From: Modicisalibacter xianhensis
GTDB taxonomy: Bacteria > Pseudomonadota > Gammaproteobacteria > Pseudomonadales > Halomonadaceae
Direction of reading: 5' to 3'
Assembly: GCF_900113605.1 (NCBI RefSeq)
Contig: NZ_FOPY01000017.1
Span: 1 to 64,000 of the forward strand
DNA: 64,000 bases
The position numbers and the translations under genes are program-made. Positions within the stretch are counted from its first letter, which is position 1; each line of letters opens with the position of its first letter. The notes beneath the pieces were generated by a model. That model saw nothing but the letters and a program-made list of their open reading frames with translations. It was not told the DNA's origin and searched no databases. Of the stretch, positions 1 through 8,409 are shown piece after piece.

Positions 1-1227
1 AGGAACCGCTGAACAATTCAGTTCTGTTCAGCTGAACCGTTCAGCCTGACCAGATTATCGTCTCAGCAGTCTTTACATGACCGCGTCAAGTGGCCTGTTT
101 TCCTGGCAACCGGGTTTTCCGGCTGCCAAGCCAAATTCAAGACGCACTAGCCCCGTTAGCATGCCCCTGACATCTTCCCGCTAGCACCAGGTTGCCGAGG
201 GCGAACAGGGTGAACAACTGCGCCTGGTTCTTGGCCAGCCCCCTGTAGCGAACCTTCCGGTAGCCGAAGAGGTTCTTGATGACATGAAACGGGTGCTCCA
301 CCTTGGCTCGGATGCTGGCCTTGGCCTTCTCAATTGCCAGCAACAGCGTCTTCACGGAGCTATCCTCCATCTTCTTGAGGGTGCCGCGCTTGGCAGCGAT
401 ACAGCATCGAGAGTCCGGGGCATCCTTCTCTTCGTCCAGATACTTCCACAAGCCGGTGTAACCCGCGTCGCCGTATACCCGCTTGTCATCCTCCCGGACC
501 AGAGCACCGGCCATGGTGACATCGGCAACGTTGGCCGAGGTGGCGGCAACACTGTGGGTCAGTCCGGTGACTGCATCGACGCCGATATGGGCCTTCATGC
601 CAAAGAAATACTGGTTGCCCTTCCTGGTCTGCTTCATCTCGGGGTCACGCTGCCTGGCCTTGTTCTTGGTGGAATGCGCGGCTGCCACAATGGTGGCGTC
701 GACGATGGTGCCCTCGCGCATGAACAGGCCTTGCTCAGCCAGGCTGGCGTTGATTTCCTCGAAAATCCGCTGGGTTAGAGCATGCTTCTCCAGCAGGTGG
801 CGGAAGCGCAGCAAAGTGGTTGCGTCCGGCACGCTCTCGACGGCCAGATCGATACCAATGAAGTCACGCATGGCCTGGCTGTCGTAGATGGCATCTTCGA
901 GGGCCTCATCGGCAAGTGCGTACCACTGCTGCAGGAAGTAGATCCGCAGCATACGCTCCAGGCCGATGGGTGGCCTGCCGCGCTTGCCCGCTGCGTTGGG
1001 GAAGTAGGATGACGACAGCGCCTCGATCAGCTGTTGCCAAGGCACCAGGGCATCCATCTGGGCCAGGAACCGCTCGCGGCGGGTAACCTTCTTCTTGTTC
1101 TGATGCTCTGCCTGGGCGAACGAGATCTGCTTCATCGGGTGGCTCTGTCAGACGGTGGCGGTGTGGCCAGATTTTACCCCGTCGGTGTTGATCAGGCAGC
1201 TGCAGTGGGATTTATGCAGCGTTTCCT
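1..1227. mobile_element. IS5-family insertion sequence
   Basis: The window opens with AGGAACCGCTGAACAATTCA. The reverse complement of the bases ending at 1227 reads AGGAAACGCTGCATAAATCC; the two match at 15 of 20 positions, so they look like the terminal inverted repeats of one element. A single transposase gene fills the interior on the minus strand. The left flank lies outside the window, so a target duplication cannot be checked. Beginning exactly at an IS end is typical of a contig that broke at a multicopy repeat. Confidence 0.85.
137..1135 (-). CDS. IS5-family transposase (DDE type)
   Basis: A full-length 332-residue transposase of the IS5 group, which cuts and joins the element ends. 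The N-terminal part resembles the DUF772 dimer/DNA-binding region (about residues 40-110, including GKRGRPPIGLERMLRIYFLQ). The DDE catalytic core follows: first Asp in EGTIVDATIVAA, second Asp in VYGDAGYTG, and Glu in AKVEHPFHVIKNLFGYRKVR, which is the IS5 Y-R-E-K-type signature. No frameshift is seen, so it may be active. It lies 136 bp inside the left end and 92 bp inside the right end. Confidence 0.95.
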   Translation of the reverse strand: MKQISFAQAEHQNKKKVTRRERFLAQMDALVPWQQLIEALSSSYFPNAAGKRGRPPIGLERMLRIYFLQQWYALADEALEDAIYDSQAMRDFIGIDLAVESVPDATTLLRFRHLLEKHALTQRIFEEINASLAEQGLFMREGTIVDATIVAAAHSTKNKARQRDPEMKQTRKGNQYFFGMKAHIGVDAVTGLTHSVAATSANVADVTMAGALVREDDKRVYGDAGYTGLWKYLDEEKDAPDSRCCIAAKRGTLKKMEDSSVKTLLLAIEKAKASIRAKVEHPFHVIKNLFGYRKVRYRGLAKNQAQLFTLFALGNLVLAGRCQGHANGASAS

Positions 1228-2012
1228 ATAAAACCAGTCATCCTCACCCAACTATACCTGACACTCCGTACTTTTCTTTCAGATCAGAAACCCATTTTAT
1301 CTTAAATTCCTTACACCTCTTAAAAAAAGGTGGATATCTTTGCGCCATCCTTCCTGAAACCCTTTTCACAGGTGTAAGAAACGAATGGTTTACTTCGTTA
1401 ATAAAAAAGAAACACACTATTGAAAAAATTATTTTTTGCGAGGAAAAGTTTTTAAAAACCGAAGCAAAAGTGTGCATTGCGTATATAAAGAACTCCCTTC
1501 CCAGCAAACACAAAAAAACAGAAATAAAAAATATCTCCATCAACTCAGTGGGCTATATTAATCACCAAGAAATAAGCCCAAAAGTAATAACTGACGCCAT
1601 GTGGAATTCGGCCACTTCTATGGTAAGAAATACCATACTAGGAGATATAGCCATTATTACACGCGGCAGGCTAAGCGCAAAAAAACTACATGAAGTTGGA
1701 AACCCTTTTTATCACTCTACTGGCTTAGTTGGCAGCATAAGTCAATATAGCAAAGTTCAATCTTCAAAAAATAAGATCCTTATTTGCCGCGTAGGTAAAC
1801 GAAGCGCAGGAAAAATTGTAGAGACATCGCCTTACGAAATACCTACAAGCGATTGCATTTTCTCCCTTGATTTTAATGACAAAAGAAGCATGGATATTTT
1901 TATAAGGGCATGGAGTTCAAAAAAAGCAGATCAGTGGAAGAGCATATTTACAAAAGGAGTCTGTTCGCGATATTTAACTCTAGAAGATATAAAGAACTTC
2001 CCTATAGCCTAA
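1228..2012 (+). pseudogene. 5'-truncated N6-adenine DNA methyltransferase with specificity domain
   Basis: The open frame that continues out of the IS at about 1228 encodes roughly 260 residues ending at a TAA at 2010-2012. Its start (SETHFILNSLHLLKKGGYLC, then AILPETLF) is the stretch that follows the NPPF/Y motif IV in N6_Mtase proteins. The rest (LGDIAIITRGRL, KILICRVGKRSAGKIVE, IPTSDCIF) looks like an HsdS-type target recognition domain, so the parent was probably an M-S fusion such as a type IIG or BREX/type I-like enzyme. The AdoMet-binding and NPPF/Y motifs are gone, lost at the IS end. The DNA is strongly AT-rich against its surroundings, consistent with horizontal origin. It should be non-functional. 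Confidence 0.75.
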
Positions 2013-2037
2013 ATTGGTTGCGCAATAGCGTTAGCCA

Positions 2038-2220
2038 CACCCGGCCGAGCTCGACCCGCGCAAGTACCTCAAGGAATCGGTCAGCGCGATGCGCGAGCTG
2101 TGTATCGCCCGCTACGAAGCCTTCGGCACCGCCGGCAATGCCAGCCGGATCAAGCCGCTCAGCCTGGATGCCATGTTCGAGCGCTACGCGCGCGGCGAAC
2201 TGGACCCGCAGGTGAACTGA
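2038..2220 (+). pseudogene. fba: 3' remnant of class II fructose-bisphosphate aldolase
   Basis: Sixty codons and a stop in one frame give HPAELDPRKYLKESVSAM, then RELCIARYEAFGTAGNASRI and KPLSLDAMFERYARGELDP. This is the conserved C-terminus of the long CbbA-type class II aldolase, which cleaves fructose 1,6-bisphosphate in glycolysis/gluconeogenesis. A TAG at 2032-2034 closes the frame just upstream, and sequence before about 2035 belongs to the foreign methyltransferase fragment. The catalytic and zinc ligands are absent. Either the chromosomal fba was broken by the insertion (an intact copy would be needed elsewhere), or the island duplicated the 3' end on integration. The natural terminator is retained. 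Confidence 0.8.
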
Positions 2221-2242
2221 GCGTTCCCCAGGCTCGATTCCC

Positions 2243-2270
2243 AAGCCCCTTCATTTGAAGGGGCTTTTTT
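2243..2270 (+). terminator. Rho-independent terminator of the fba remnant
   Basis: A perfect 10-bp stem AAGCCCCTTC (2243-2252) / GAAGGGGCTT (2257-2266) with the tetraloop ATTT is followed by a run of six T (2265-2270). It sits 22 bp after the aldolase stop codon. Confidence 0.9.
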
Positions 2271-2287
2271 ACCTGACAGGCTGTCGA

Positions 2288-3208
2288 TCACTGCATCGCA
2301 GCCAGCAGGTTGTCGAAGGCATCGGCGAAGTAGCGCTCGTAGGTATCCTTCTCCACATAGCCCAGATGCGGAGTCGCGACGAGATTGGGCAGCGCCAGCA
2401 TGGGATGCTCGAGCAGTGGCTCCCGCTCGAAGACATCGACCCCGGCGCGCCCCGGCCGCCCCTGGCGTAGCGCCGCTTCAAGCACGCCGGGGCCGATCAG
2501 TTCGGCACGGCTGGTGTTGATCAGCATGCCATCGGGCGACATCGCAGCCAGATCCTCGGCGCCGACGATGCCGCGCGTGTCATCGTTGAGGCGCAGGTGC
2601 AGGCATAGCACGTCGGCGCGTTCGAACAGGTCACGCTGACTGTCGGCCACATCGAGCCCCGCATCGCGTGCCCGCTCCTGCGAGCCCTCGCGGCCCCATA
2701 CCAGCACCGACATACCGAACGCCTGCCCATAGCGAGCCACCAGGCTACCGATTCGCCCCAGCCCGAAGATGCCCAGGGTGCGGCCATGCAGGGCAGCCCC
2801 CAGCGTGCGCTGCCAGCGCCCGGCCTTGAGGTTTTCGACCTCCTGGGGCAGGTGGCGTGCCGTCGCCAATACCAGCGCCCAGGTCAATTCCGCAGCGGCG
2901 TGCGGCAGCCCGGTCCCGGTGACGACCTGCACGCCATGACGCTCGCAGGCCTGCCTGTCGATGTGGGCAGCGCCGCCGCCGGTCTGGCTGATTACTTTCA
3001 GGTCGGGCAGACGCGACAGCAACGCTTCGTCGATGCGCGTGCGCTCGCGAATCAGTACCAGCCCCTCGACGCCGACCAGCCGCTCGGCCAACGCTTGCGG
3101 GTCACGGCAGGTATCGTTGAAGACCAGCACCTCATGCCCGGCGAGACGAGCGAAGGCATCCAATGTACGTACCGCATCCTGATAATCATCGAGAATGGCA
3201 ATTTTCAT
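2288..3208 (-). CDS. D-2-hydroxyacid dehydrogenase family protein
   Basis: A 306-residue NAD(P)-dependent dehydrogenase of the D-isomer-specific 2-hydroxyacid/SerA family. The Rossmann fingerprint is GIFGLGRIGSLVARYG. The catalytic Arg lies in MLINTSRAELI, and the His in NLVATPHLGYVEKDTYERYF. The start ATG at 3206-3208 gives MKIAILDDYQDA, the usual family N-terminus; longer in-frame extensions upstream read poorly. The substrate cannot be read from the sequence. It is transcribed divergently from the SLC13-type transporter at 3347, with 138 bp between them, so the transporter may import a hydroxy- or dicarboxylic acid used here (inference). Confidence 0.88.
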   Translation of the reverse strand: MKIAILDDYQDAVRTLDAFARLAGHEVLVFNDTCRDPQALAERLVGVEGLVLIRERTRIDEALLSRLPDLKVISQTGGGAAHIDRQACERHGVQVVTGTGLPHAAAELTWALVLATARHLPQEVENLKAGRWQRTLGAALHGRTLGIFGLGRIGSLVARYGQAFGMSVLVWGREGSQERARDAGLDVADSQRDLFERADVLCLHLRLNDDTRGIVGAEDLAAMSPDGMLINTSRAELIGPGVLEAALRQGRPGRAGVDVFEREPLLEHPMLALPNLVATPHLGYVEKDTYERYFADAFDNLLAAMQ

Positions 3209-3346
3209 GGCGAACCTCATAAAGTCGGGGTAACGGGGCGGGGAAAACGCCAACTGCCTACGACACAGTACGAGCCGGATGGTTTGCCTGCTACACTTCG
3301 GCCCTTGCCGTTTCGCGGAGCCACCTTTCGATGCGTAGGACATAGC

Positions 3347-4744
3347 ATGGTTTCATCTTCCCAGTCTCTTCATCCTTCGCTAACGCTGCGTCACGGTGCC
3401 TGTCTGGCCGCCATGCTCGCCGTTCTGGGCTACCTGCTGTTGGGTCCGGCAGAGCCTATGCTATGGCGGGCCAGCGTTATCATTGCGCTTTCCATTGCAC
3501 TGTGGGCCACGGGCTGGCTACCCCAGTGGCTGACGGCATTCGTGTTCTTCACGCTGTGTACGGTCGCCGGCGTCGCTCCGGCCGGTACGGTGTTCGAAGG
3601 CTTCGCCTCGGCGGCGACCTGGCTGGTGTTCTCGGGGCTGGTTATCGGTGGGGCCATCCATCACACCGGACTGGGCAACCACCTGGCCAACCGGGTAGGG
3701 CCCCGACTCTCGTCGTCGTATACCACGGCGATCGTCGGCGTGGTAACGCTGGGGGTGCTGATGGCGTTCGTCATGCCGTCGGGCATGGGGCGCATCGTGC
3801 TGATGGTACCGATCCTGATCACGCTGGCCGATCATCTCGGCTACGCACCCGGCCGCCAAGGACGCACCGGCATCATCCTGGGCGGGATCATGGGTACCTT
3901 TCTGCCCACCTATGCCATTCTGCCTGCCAACGTGCCCAATACCGTGCTGATGGGAGCGGCCGAAGCCGTTCTCGGCGAGCCGCCGACCTACAGCGGCTAC
4001 CTGCTGCTGCACTTCCCCGTGCTCGGCCTGCTGAAGGCGATACTACTGACGGGGCTGTTACTGAAACTCTATCCCGATAGCGATCCGACTCCCCTTTCCC
4101 GGCCCACGCCCGATAGCGACTCGCTGGGATGGCATGAACGTGCCTTGGCGCTGCTGTTGGGCATCGCCGTCGTACTGTGGTTCACGGATAGCTGGCACGG
4201 CATTTCCCCGGCCTGGATCGGCATGCTCGCCGCCCTGGCCTGCCTGTTTCCCGGTACCGGGCTGATGCCCGACAAACCGATGCAGTCGTTGAACTTCGAG
4301 CCTTTCGTGTATGTCGCCGGTATCGTCAGCCTGGGCGCACTGGCCCATGACAGCGGCCTTGGCGATCGGATCGCCGAAGGCGTGCTGACGCTGTTGCCGT
4401 TGTCGACGGCAACCGACTGGCAGGTATTCGGCATGCTCTCGGGCTTGGCCACAGCCTTGGGCACATTGATCACGCTTCCCGGTGTGCCGGCCGTCCTGAC
4501 CCCGTTGGCCCCGGAACTGGCCAAGATCACAGGCTGGTCGGCAGACGCCATCTACATGACCCAAGCCGTGGGCTTCTCGACCGTGCTGCTGCCTTATCAG
4601 GCGCCCCCGCTAATCGTCGGGATTCTCATGGCCAAGCTGTCACTGCGCGAGGTAACACGGGTCTGCCTGATCATGGCAGCAGCAAGCATAGTCCTGCTCT
4701 GGCCGCTCGATTATCTGTGGTGGCAAGTGCTGGGCTGGGTATGA
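3347..4744 (+). CDS. SLC13/DASS-type anion symporter
   Basis: A 465-residue polytopic inner-membrane protein with about 11-12 hydrophobic segments and no signal peptide. The fold resembles the ArsB/NhaD-CitT superfamily (divalent anion:Na+ symporters): two similar halves, a loop GLVIGGAIHHTGLGNHLANR in the first half and GIVSLGALAHDSGLGDRIAE in the second, which match the paired 'G-x-hhh-x-x-sGL' repeats of this family. The expected substrate class is a di-/tricarboxylate or sulfate. The start at 3347 is chosen because the open frame upstream lacks hydrophobic or family-like sequence and overlaps the divergent dehydrogenase. Confidence 0.8.
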   Translation: MVSSSQSLHPSLTLRHGACLAAMLAVLGYLLLGPAEPMLWRASVIIALSIALWATGWLPQWLTAFVFFTLCTVAGVAPAGTVFEGFASAATWLVFSGLVIGGAIHHTGLGNHLANRVGPRLSSSYTTAIVGVVTLGVLMAFVMPSGMGRIVLMVPILITLADHLGYAPGRQGRTGIILGGIMGTFLPTYAILPANVPNTVLMGAAEAVLGEPPTYSGYLLLHFPVLGLLKAILLTGLLLKLYPDSDPTPLSRPTPDSDSLGWHERALALLLGIAVVLWFTDSWHGISPAWIGMLAALACLFPGTGLMPDKPMQSLNFEPFVYVAGIVSLGALAHDSGLGDRIAEGVLTLLPLSTATDWQVFGMLSGLATALGTLITLPGVPAVLTPLAPELAKITGWSADAIYMTQAVGFSTVLLPYQAPPLIVGILMAKLSLREVTRVCLIMAAASIVLLWPLDYLWWQVLGWV

Positions 4745-4745
4745 T

Positions 4746-5033
4746 TCAAGGCTCCAGCTTTTCCAGCATTCTACGTGCCCGACTCGTGCCCTGGACCCGG
4801 CGCACGGCTTCCTGGCCGGCACGCCGACCGACAACACGTGCCACACCCGCCAGCAGGCCGGTCGCTGCGCCCCACACCAGGGCATCGCGCCATTGCACGT
4901 CGGGGTCGTCGGGATCCATGGGCGGCTTGCCCATCTGGCGTTCATAGGCCTTGACGGCACACTTGCGCGCCGTCACCCCGGCAGCGATTGCCACACCCGT
5001 GCTCAGTAATGACCAGAGTCTGTCTTCTCGCAT
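4746..5033 (-). CDS. DUF4235-like small membrane protein
   Basis: A 95-residue protein starting MREDRLWSLLSTGVAIAAGV, with one N-terminal hydrophobic helix (about 8-22) and a second one (about 57-72, VWGAATGLLAGVARVVG). The pattern and size match the DUF4235 family of unknown function. The start ATG (5031-5033) has a good Shine-Dalgarno, AGGAG, on the minus strand. It converges on the SLC13-type transporter, whose stop codon lies one base away at 4744. Confidence 0.7.
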   Translation of the reverse strand: MREDRLWSLLSTGVAIAAGVTARKCAVKAYERQMGKPPMDPDDPDVQWRDALVWGAATGLLAGVARVVGRRAGQEAVRRVQGTSRARRMLEKLEP

Positions 5034-5193
5034 GATTAGCTCCTGATTTAGTGAAAGGTATGCCAAGTCAGCGTAGACGTGTGTCGAGCATCATGCCGAA
5101 ACCTAGGTTATTGCAGCGCAGCAAAAATTAGCCTAACAATGGGGCTAGTCTTGGCGTTTTACTATGATGTTCCCTTGTATCAGGAGCCAAACC

Positions 5194-5553
5194 ATGAGCA
5201 AGTCCTCACATACTCACGCACTTACCGCGTTTTCACCGGCCGCTTTCTTCGATATCTGGAAAGTCGGAGTCATGTCGTTCGAACTGTGGACGACCTCGCT
5301 CGCCACCATCGCCATGCGCAATCAGCTCTGGTATACCCAGGCGCCGCACAGCGCAAAAATGATCAAGGAAAACCAGCGTATGGTGACCGAAAAACTCGAG
5401 GCGGGCATGGAAGTCGGCATGGCCCTGCAGAAGGCCATGTTCAACATGGCTGCCGGCAGCTACGCCCCTTGGTGGGTCACCGGCCGTAGTGCCTTGCTCC
5501 CCCTGCACCGCCGGACCACCGCCAATTCCCGTCGACTTTCCCGGCGTCGCTGA
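5194..5553 (+). CDS. Hypothetical protein, loosely phasin-like
   Basis: A 119-residue protein with start ATG at 5194 behind AGGAG at 5182-5186. The body is amphipathic helix (FFDIWKVGVMSFELWTTSLA, then a Met/Lys-rich stretch MVTEKLEAGMEVGMALQKAM) and the C-terminus is Arg-rich (RRTTANSRRLSRRR). The helical Met-rich layout is reminiscent of phasins on polyhydroxyalkanoate granules, but no signature is strong enough to assign it. It stands alone, with its own promoter region shared with the divergent DUF4235 gene. Confidence 0.6.
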   Translation: MSKSSHTHALTAFSPAAFFDIWKVGVMSFELWTTSLATIAMRNQLWYTQAPHSAKMIKENQRMVTEKLEAGMEVGMALQKAMFNMAAGSYAPWWVTGRSALLPLHRRTTANSRRLSRRR

Positions 5554-5659
5554 AGGGGCTAATCGCGTTCTTCTTGACCTGACGCTTGGTAGGACCTGCC
5601 ACGCCTTCCTACAGTGAATACAGGTAATGCATCGCCATCACCATGGAAAGGAGAACGGC

Positions 5660-6241
5660 ATGAGCCACGCTGCACATCGCAACCTTTTTGTCACGTCACT
5701 GGCCGCGGGCCTGCTGGCGCTTTCCGCCCTAGGTCAGGCCCAGGAGGATCCCGACGAGACCATGGTCCGGGCCGTGGAACAGAAAGCGTACGGCGCGTAC
5801 CTGACCGACCATGAAGGCATGAGCCTGTACATGTTCGATCAGGACGCCCAAGGTGGTCAGAGTACCTGCCACGACGCCTGTGCCAATGCCTGGCCACCCT
5901 ATACCACGAACCGCCCCCCCGAGGCCGGTGAAGGCATCGATGCCGACAAGCTCGGCATCATCCGGCGTGAAGGCGATATCCAGCAGGTCACGTATGCCGG
6001 CTGGCCGTTGTATTACTTCAAGGGCGACAAGCAGGCCGGCGATGCGCTTGGCCAGAACATTCGCAACATGGGAGGCCATTGGTATCTGGTCTCGCCCGAG
6101 GGCCAACCGATCACCCAAGGGCAGCGTAGCGGCGATTCACCCATGGAGATCGCGCCCGGCCGCGGAGAGGAGCCCGCCAGCCGAGGCCAGGAGGTTCACG
6201 ACCGCACCGAGGACGTCGAAGGAGCGGATTACGACACCTAA
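5660..6241 (+). CDS. Secreted protein with PF03640-type repeats
   Basis: A 193-residue exported protein. The start at 5660 follows a strong AAGGAG (5648-5653). The signal peptide is about residues 1-28 (FVTSLAAGLLALSALGQAQE). The mature part carries two copies of the 'secreted repeat of unknown function' (lipoprotein_15 type): YLTDHEGMSLYMFDQDAQGG with STCHDACANAWPPY, and VTYAGWPLYYFKGDKQAGD ending GGHWYLVSPEG. The paired Cys in STCHDAC is characteristic. The C-terminal 40 residues are acidic and low in complexity. The family is often found with redox-active envelope proteins; its function is unknown. Confidence 0.85.
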   Translation: MSHAAHRNLFVTSLAAGLLALSALGQAQEDPDETMVRAVEQKAYGAYLTDHEGMSLYMFDQDAQGGQSTCHDACANAWPPYTTNRPPEAGEGIDADKLGIIRREGDIQQVTYAGWPLYYFKGDKQAGDALGQNIRNMGGHWYLVSPEGQPITQGQRSGDSPMEIAPGRGEEPASRGQEVHDRTEDVEGADYDT

Positions 6242-6257
6242 GGTTTGATCGCGTGCC

Positions 6258-6293
6258 AACGTGTCGGGCATCACCGCCGTCCGACACGTTCCT
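6258..6293 (+). terminator. Putative terminator after the PF03640-type gene
   Basis: Inverted repeat AACGTGTCGG (6258-6267) / CCGACACGTT (6281-6290), a 10-bp perfect stem with a 13-nt loop followed by CCTTTCC. The T-tract is short, so termination efficiency is uncertain. Confidence 0.5.
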
Positions 6294-6355
6294 TTCCCCA
6301 TCGCTTCCGTTCGTCTGCTACCATTCCCGGCTTCGTTGACTTCCGTGGTGCTGCC

Positions 6356-6718
6356 ATGTCGTTGCTTCGGGGCTTTCTGCTGCTTACCGGTTTCTATCTG
6401 CTCGGCGAATCGCTCGCCTTCATTCTCGACTGGCCCGTCAGTGGCGGCGTGGTCGGGATGATCCTGATGACGCTGTTTCTGATGCTGCGTGGCAGCGTCA
6501 ACAAGGACCTCGGCATGGCTAGCCAATCGCTGATCGCCTTTTTGACCATGCTGATCATGCCCGGTGTGGTGGGTATCTATTTCCTGGGCGAGGAGCTTGC
6601 CGGGCAGTGGCTGGCAATTGCCGGCAGCCTGGTCGCCGGCACGTTGCTGAGCGTGCTGACAACGCTATGGCTGATGGCACGCTTCATGCCGACGCCCCAG
6701 GAGTCACCCCATGACTGA
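6356..6718 (+). CDS. lrgA: CidA/LrgA family membrane protein
   Basis: A 120-residue protein with four hydrophobic helices and the family's N-terminal pattern LLRGFLLLTGFYLLGESLAF followed by PVSGGVVGMILM. CidA/LrgA proteins are holin-like membrane proteins, now linked to pyruvate/acetate or glycolate export and to autolysis control. The start at 6356 removes a 37-residue non-hydrophobic extension. The gene overlaps lrgB by 8 bp (ATGACTGA), which implies translational coupling. Confidence 0.88.
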   Translation: MSLLRGFLLLTGFYLLGESLAFILDWPVSGGVVGMILMTLFLMLRGSVNKDLGMASQSLIAFLTMLIMPGVVGIYFLGEELAGQWLAIAGSLVAGTLLSVLTTLWLMARFMPTPQESPHD

Positions 6719-7445
6719 GCTGATCCAGCGCTGGCAGGCCCTGCCGGCACACCTGCTCGAGACACCGCTGCCGGCGATTGCCATAACCCTGCTGGCATTC
6801 ATGCTCGGCACGCATGTGTTCCGCCGGCTCAAACAGCCCAGCTGGTGCCCACCGGTGCTGATCGCCAGTGCCATTGTCGCCGTGATCCTGTGGGGATTCG
6901 ATATCGATTTTGCCCACTACCGGGAAGGGGCAGCCTGGTTGATGCTGCTGCTCGGCCCGGCCACGGTGGCGCTGGGCGTACCGCTTTTCCAACAATTCCA
7001 CCACATCCGTGCGTTGTGGCGCCCCGTGCTTCTCACCCTGCCGCCGGCCGCGATGCTGGCGGCAACCTATGCCGCCGGGCTGGCCTGGGCCTTGGGCGCC
7101 TCGCGCGAGGTCATCGCCTCGTTAGCGCCCAAGTCGGTGACCGCACCCATCGCTCTTGGCATCATCGACCAGACCGGTGGCTCGGCTTCGGTGCTGATGG
7201 GAGGCCTGCTGGCCACCGGCGTGGTCACGACACTGGCGGTCAGCCTGTTCGCCCCGCGCCTAGGCGTGCGCGACGAACGCGTTCTCGGCTTCGTGCTGGG
7301 CATCAACGGCCACGCCATCGGCACGGTGCGTGCCTTCGAGATCAGTCCCACTGCCGGCGCCTTCGCCTCGCTGGGCATGGGGCTCACCGGTATCTTCACC
7401 GCCCTGTTCCTGCCGCTGGCCTGGGCGCTGATCGCCGGTCAGTAA
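6711..7445 (+). CDS. lrgB: LrgB family protein
   Basis: A 244-residue polytopic protein of the LrgB/CidB family, the partner of LrgA. The conserved motif region is LAPKSVTAPIALGIIDQTGG, followed by GINGHAIGTVRAFEISPTAG, which is the family hallmark. CCCAGGAG lies just upstream, inside lrgA. The 3' end overlaps the convergent aldolase gene by 7 bp. Together the pair probably forms one inner-membrane transport or holin-like unit. Confidence 0.92.
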   Translation: MTELIQRWQALPAHLLETPLPAIAITLLAFMLGTHVFRRLKQPSWCPPVLIASAIVAVILWGFDIDFAHYREGAAWLMLLLGPATVALGVPLFQQFHHIRALWRPVLLTLPPAAMLAATYAAGLAWALGASREVIASLAPKSVTAPIALGIIDQTGGSASVLMGGLLATGVVTTLAVSLFAPRLGVRDERVLGFVLGINGHAIGTVRAFEISPTAGAFASLGMGLTGIFTALFLPLAWALIAGQ

Positions 7446-8239
7446 CCGGCCGACGGCTCGGTGGACGACGTGTCGCTGCGATAGCGCGCCAGGGTGTCCA
7501 CCGCCGCCTGGCGCAGCAGGATGATATCCAGCGCCACGGCGATGAAGTGGCAGCCCAGCGCGGCATAGCGGCGGGCGTCTTCCTCGAGTGGCGCCAGGAT
7601 GCCACAAGCCTTGCCCGCGGCCAGCGTCGCCTGGATGGCGTGTTCGATATGTCGCTGGACGTCGGGGTGGTTCGGCTCACCGGGAAAGCCCAGGGCGGCC
7701 GACAGGTCCATCGGCCCCACGAAGACCGCATCCACGCCCTCCACGGCGGCGATCGCCTCGACGTTTTCCACGCCCAGCTGCGTCTCCACCTGCACGATCA
7801 GACACAGTTCCTCATGCGCCCGTGCCATGTAGTCGACGACGTCGCCCCAGCGCGAGGCGCGCACAAGGGCGCCCCCCACGCCGCGCATGCCATGGGGGGA
7901 ATAGCGCATGGCGCGTACCAGAGCGCGAGCCTGCTCGGCAGTTTCGACCATCGGCACCATTAACGTCTGGGCGCCCACGTCGAGCAATTGCTTGATCAAT
8001 GCCGGATCATCGTTGACCGCACGCACCACGGGTGCGGTGGTATACGGCGCCACCGCTTGAAGTTGTGCCAGGATCGAGGGCACCGTGTTAGGCGCATGCT
8101 CGCCGTCGATCACCATCCAGTCATAGCCTGCCGTGGCGCACAGTTCGGCCGCATAGCCGGTGCCGAAACCGGCCCAGATGCCATATTGCGGGCCGCCACG
8201 CGCGACTGCCGCCTTGAACAGGTTGGGAGGCAATTCCAT
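7439..8239 (-). CDS. HpcH/HpaI-family aldolase
   Basis: A 266-residue class II (metal-dependent) 2-keto-3-deoxy acid aldolase of the HpaI/GarL/RhmA group. These enzymes cleave 2-keto-3-deoxy sugar acids to pyruvate plus an aldehyde. Visible landmarks: WMVIDGEHAPN, GAQTLMVPMVETAEQA, CLIVQVETQLGVENVEAI (metal-binding Glu) and VDAVFVGPMDLSAALG (metal-binding Asp). The start at 8239 gives MELPPNLFKAAVARG, the standard N-terminus. The gene is divergent from the LacI regulator at 8410, with an operator-like palindrome between them. With the neighbouring kinase and reductase it points to sugar-acid catabolism. Confidence 0.88.
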   Translation of the reverse strand: MELPPNLFKAAVARGGPQYGIWAGFGTGYAAELCATAGYDWMVIDGEHAPNTVPSILAQLQAVAPYTTAPVVRAVNDDPALIKQLLDVGAQTLMVPMVETAEQARALVRAMRYSPHGMRGVGGALVRASRWGDVVDYMARAHEELCLIVQVETQLGVENVEAIAAVEGVDAVFVGPMDLSAALGFPGEPNHPDVQRHIEHAIQATLAAGKACGILAPLEEDARRYAALGCHFIAVALDIILLRQAAVDTLARYRSDTSSTEPSAGY

Positions 8240-8376
8240 GGTCTCGTTCTCGCTGACTGTATGAAAGGATACCAGCTTCAGTGTGTCCGCTATGGCTGTG
8301 AATGGCGAGAAAATCCCGCACGACACGACTAACGTCTACCTCAGCTAAATTGCCCACACTCGGCGATATGCCTAGG

Positions 8377-8392
8377 ATGGGAACGGTTCCAT
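8377..8392. promoter_or_regulatory. LacI-type operator between aldolase and regulator
   Basis: ATGGGAACGGTTCCAT is an imperfect palindrome centred on CG, the layout bound by LacI-family proteins. It lies 18 bp before the regulator's start codon and 137 bp before the divergent aldolase. A near-identical site (ATGGTAACGTTCCCAT) recurs at 9482-9497. Confidence 0.7.
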
Positions 8393-8409
8393 AGATCTCT
8401 GGACTCCAC

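Noticed and set aside
1228..2012. Functional restriction-modification system
   Set aside because: The N-terminal half with the AdoMet and NPPF/Y motifs is missing and no partner gene is present; it is a remnant.
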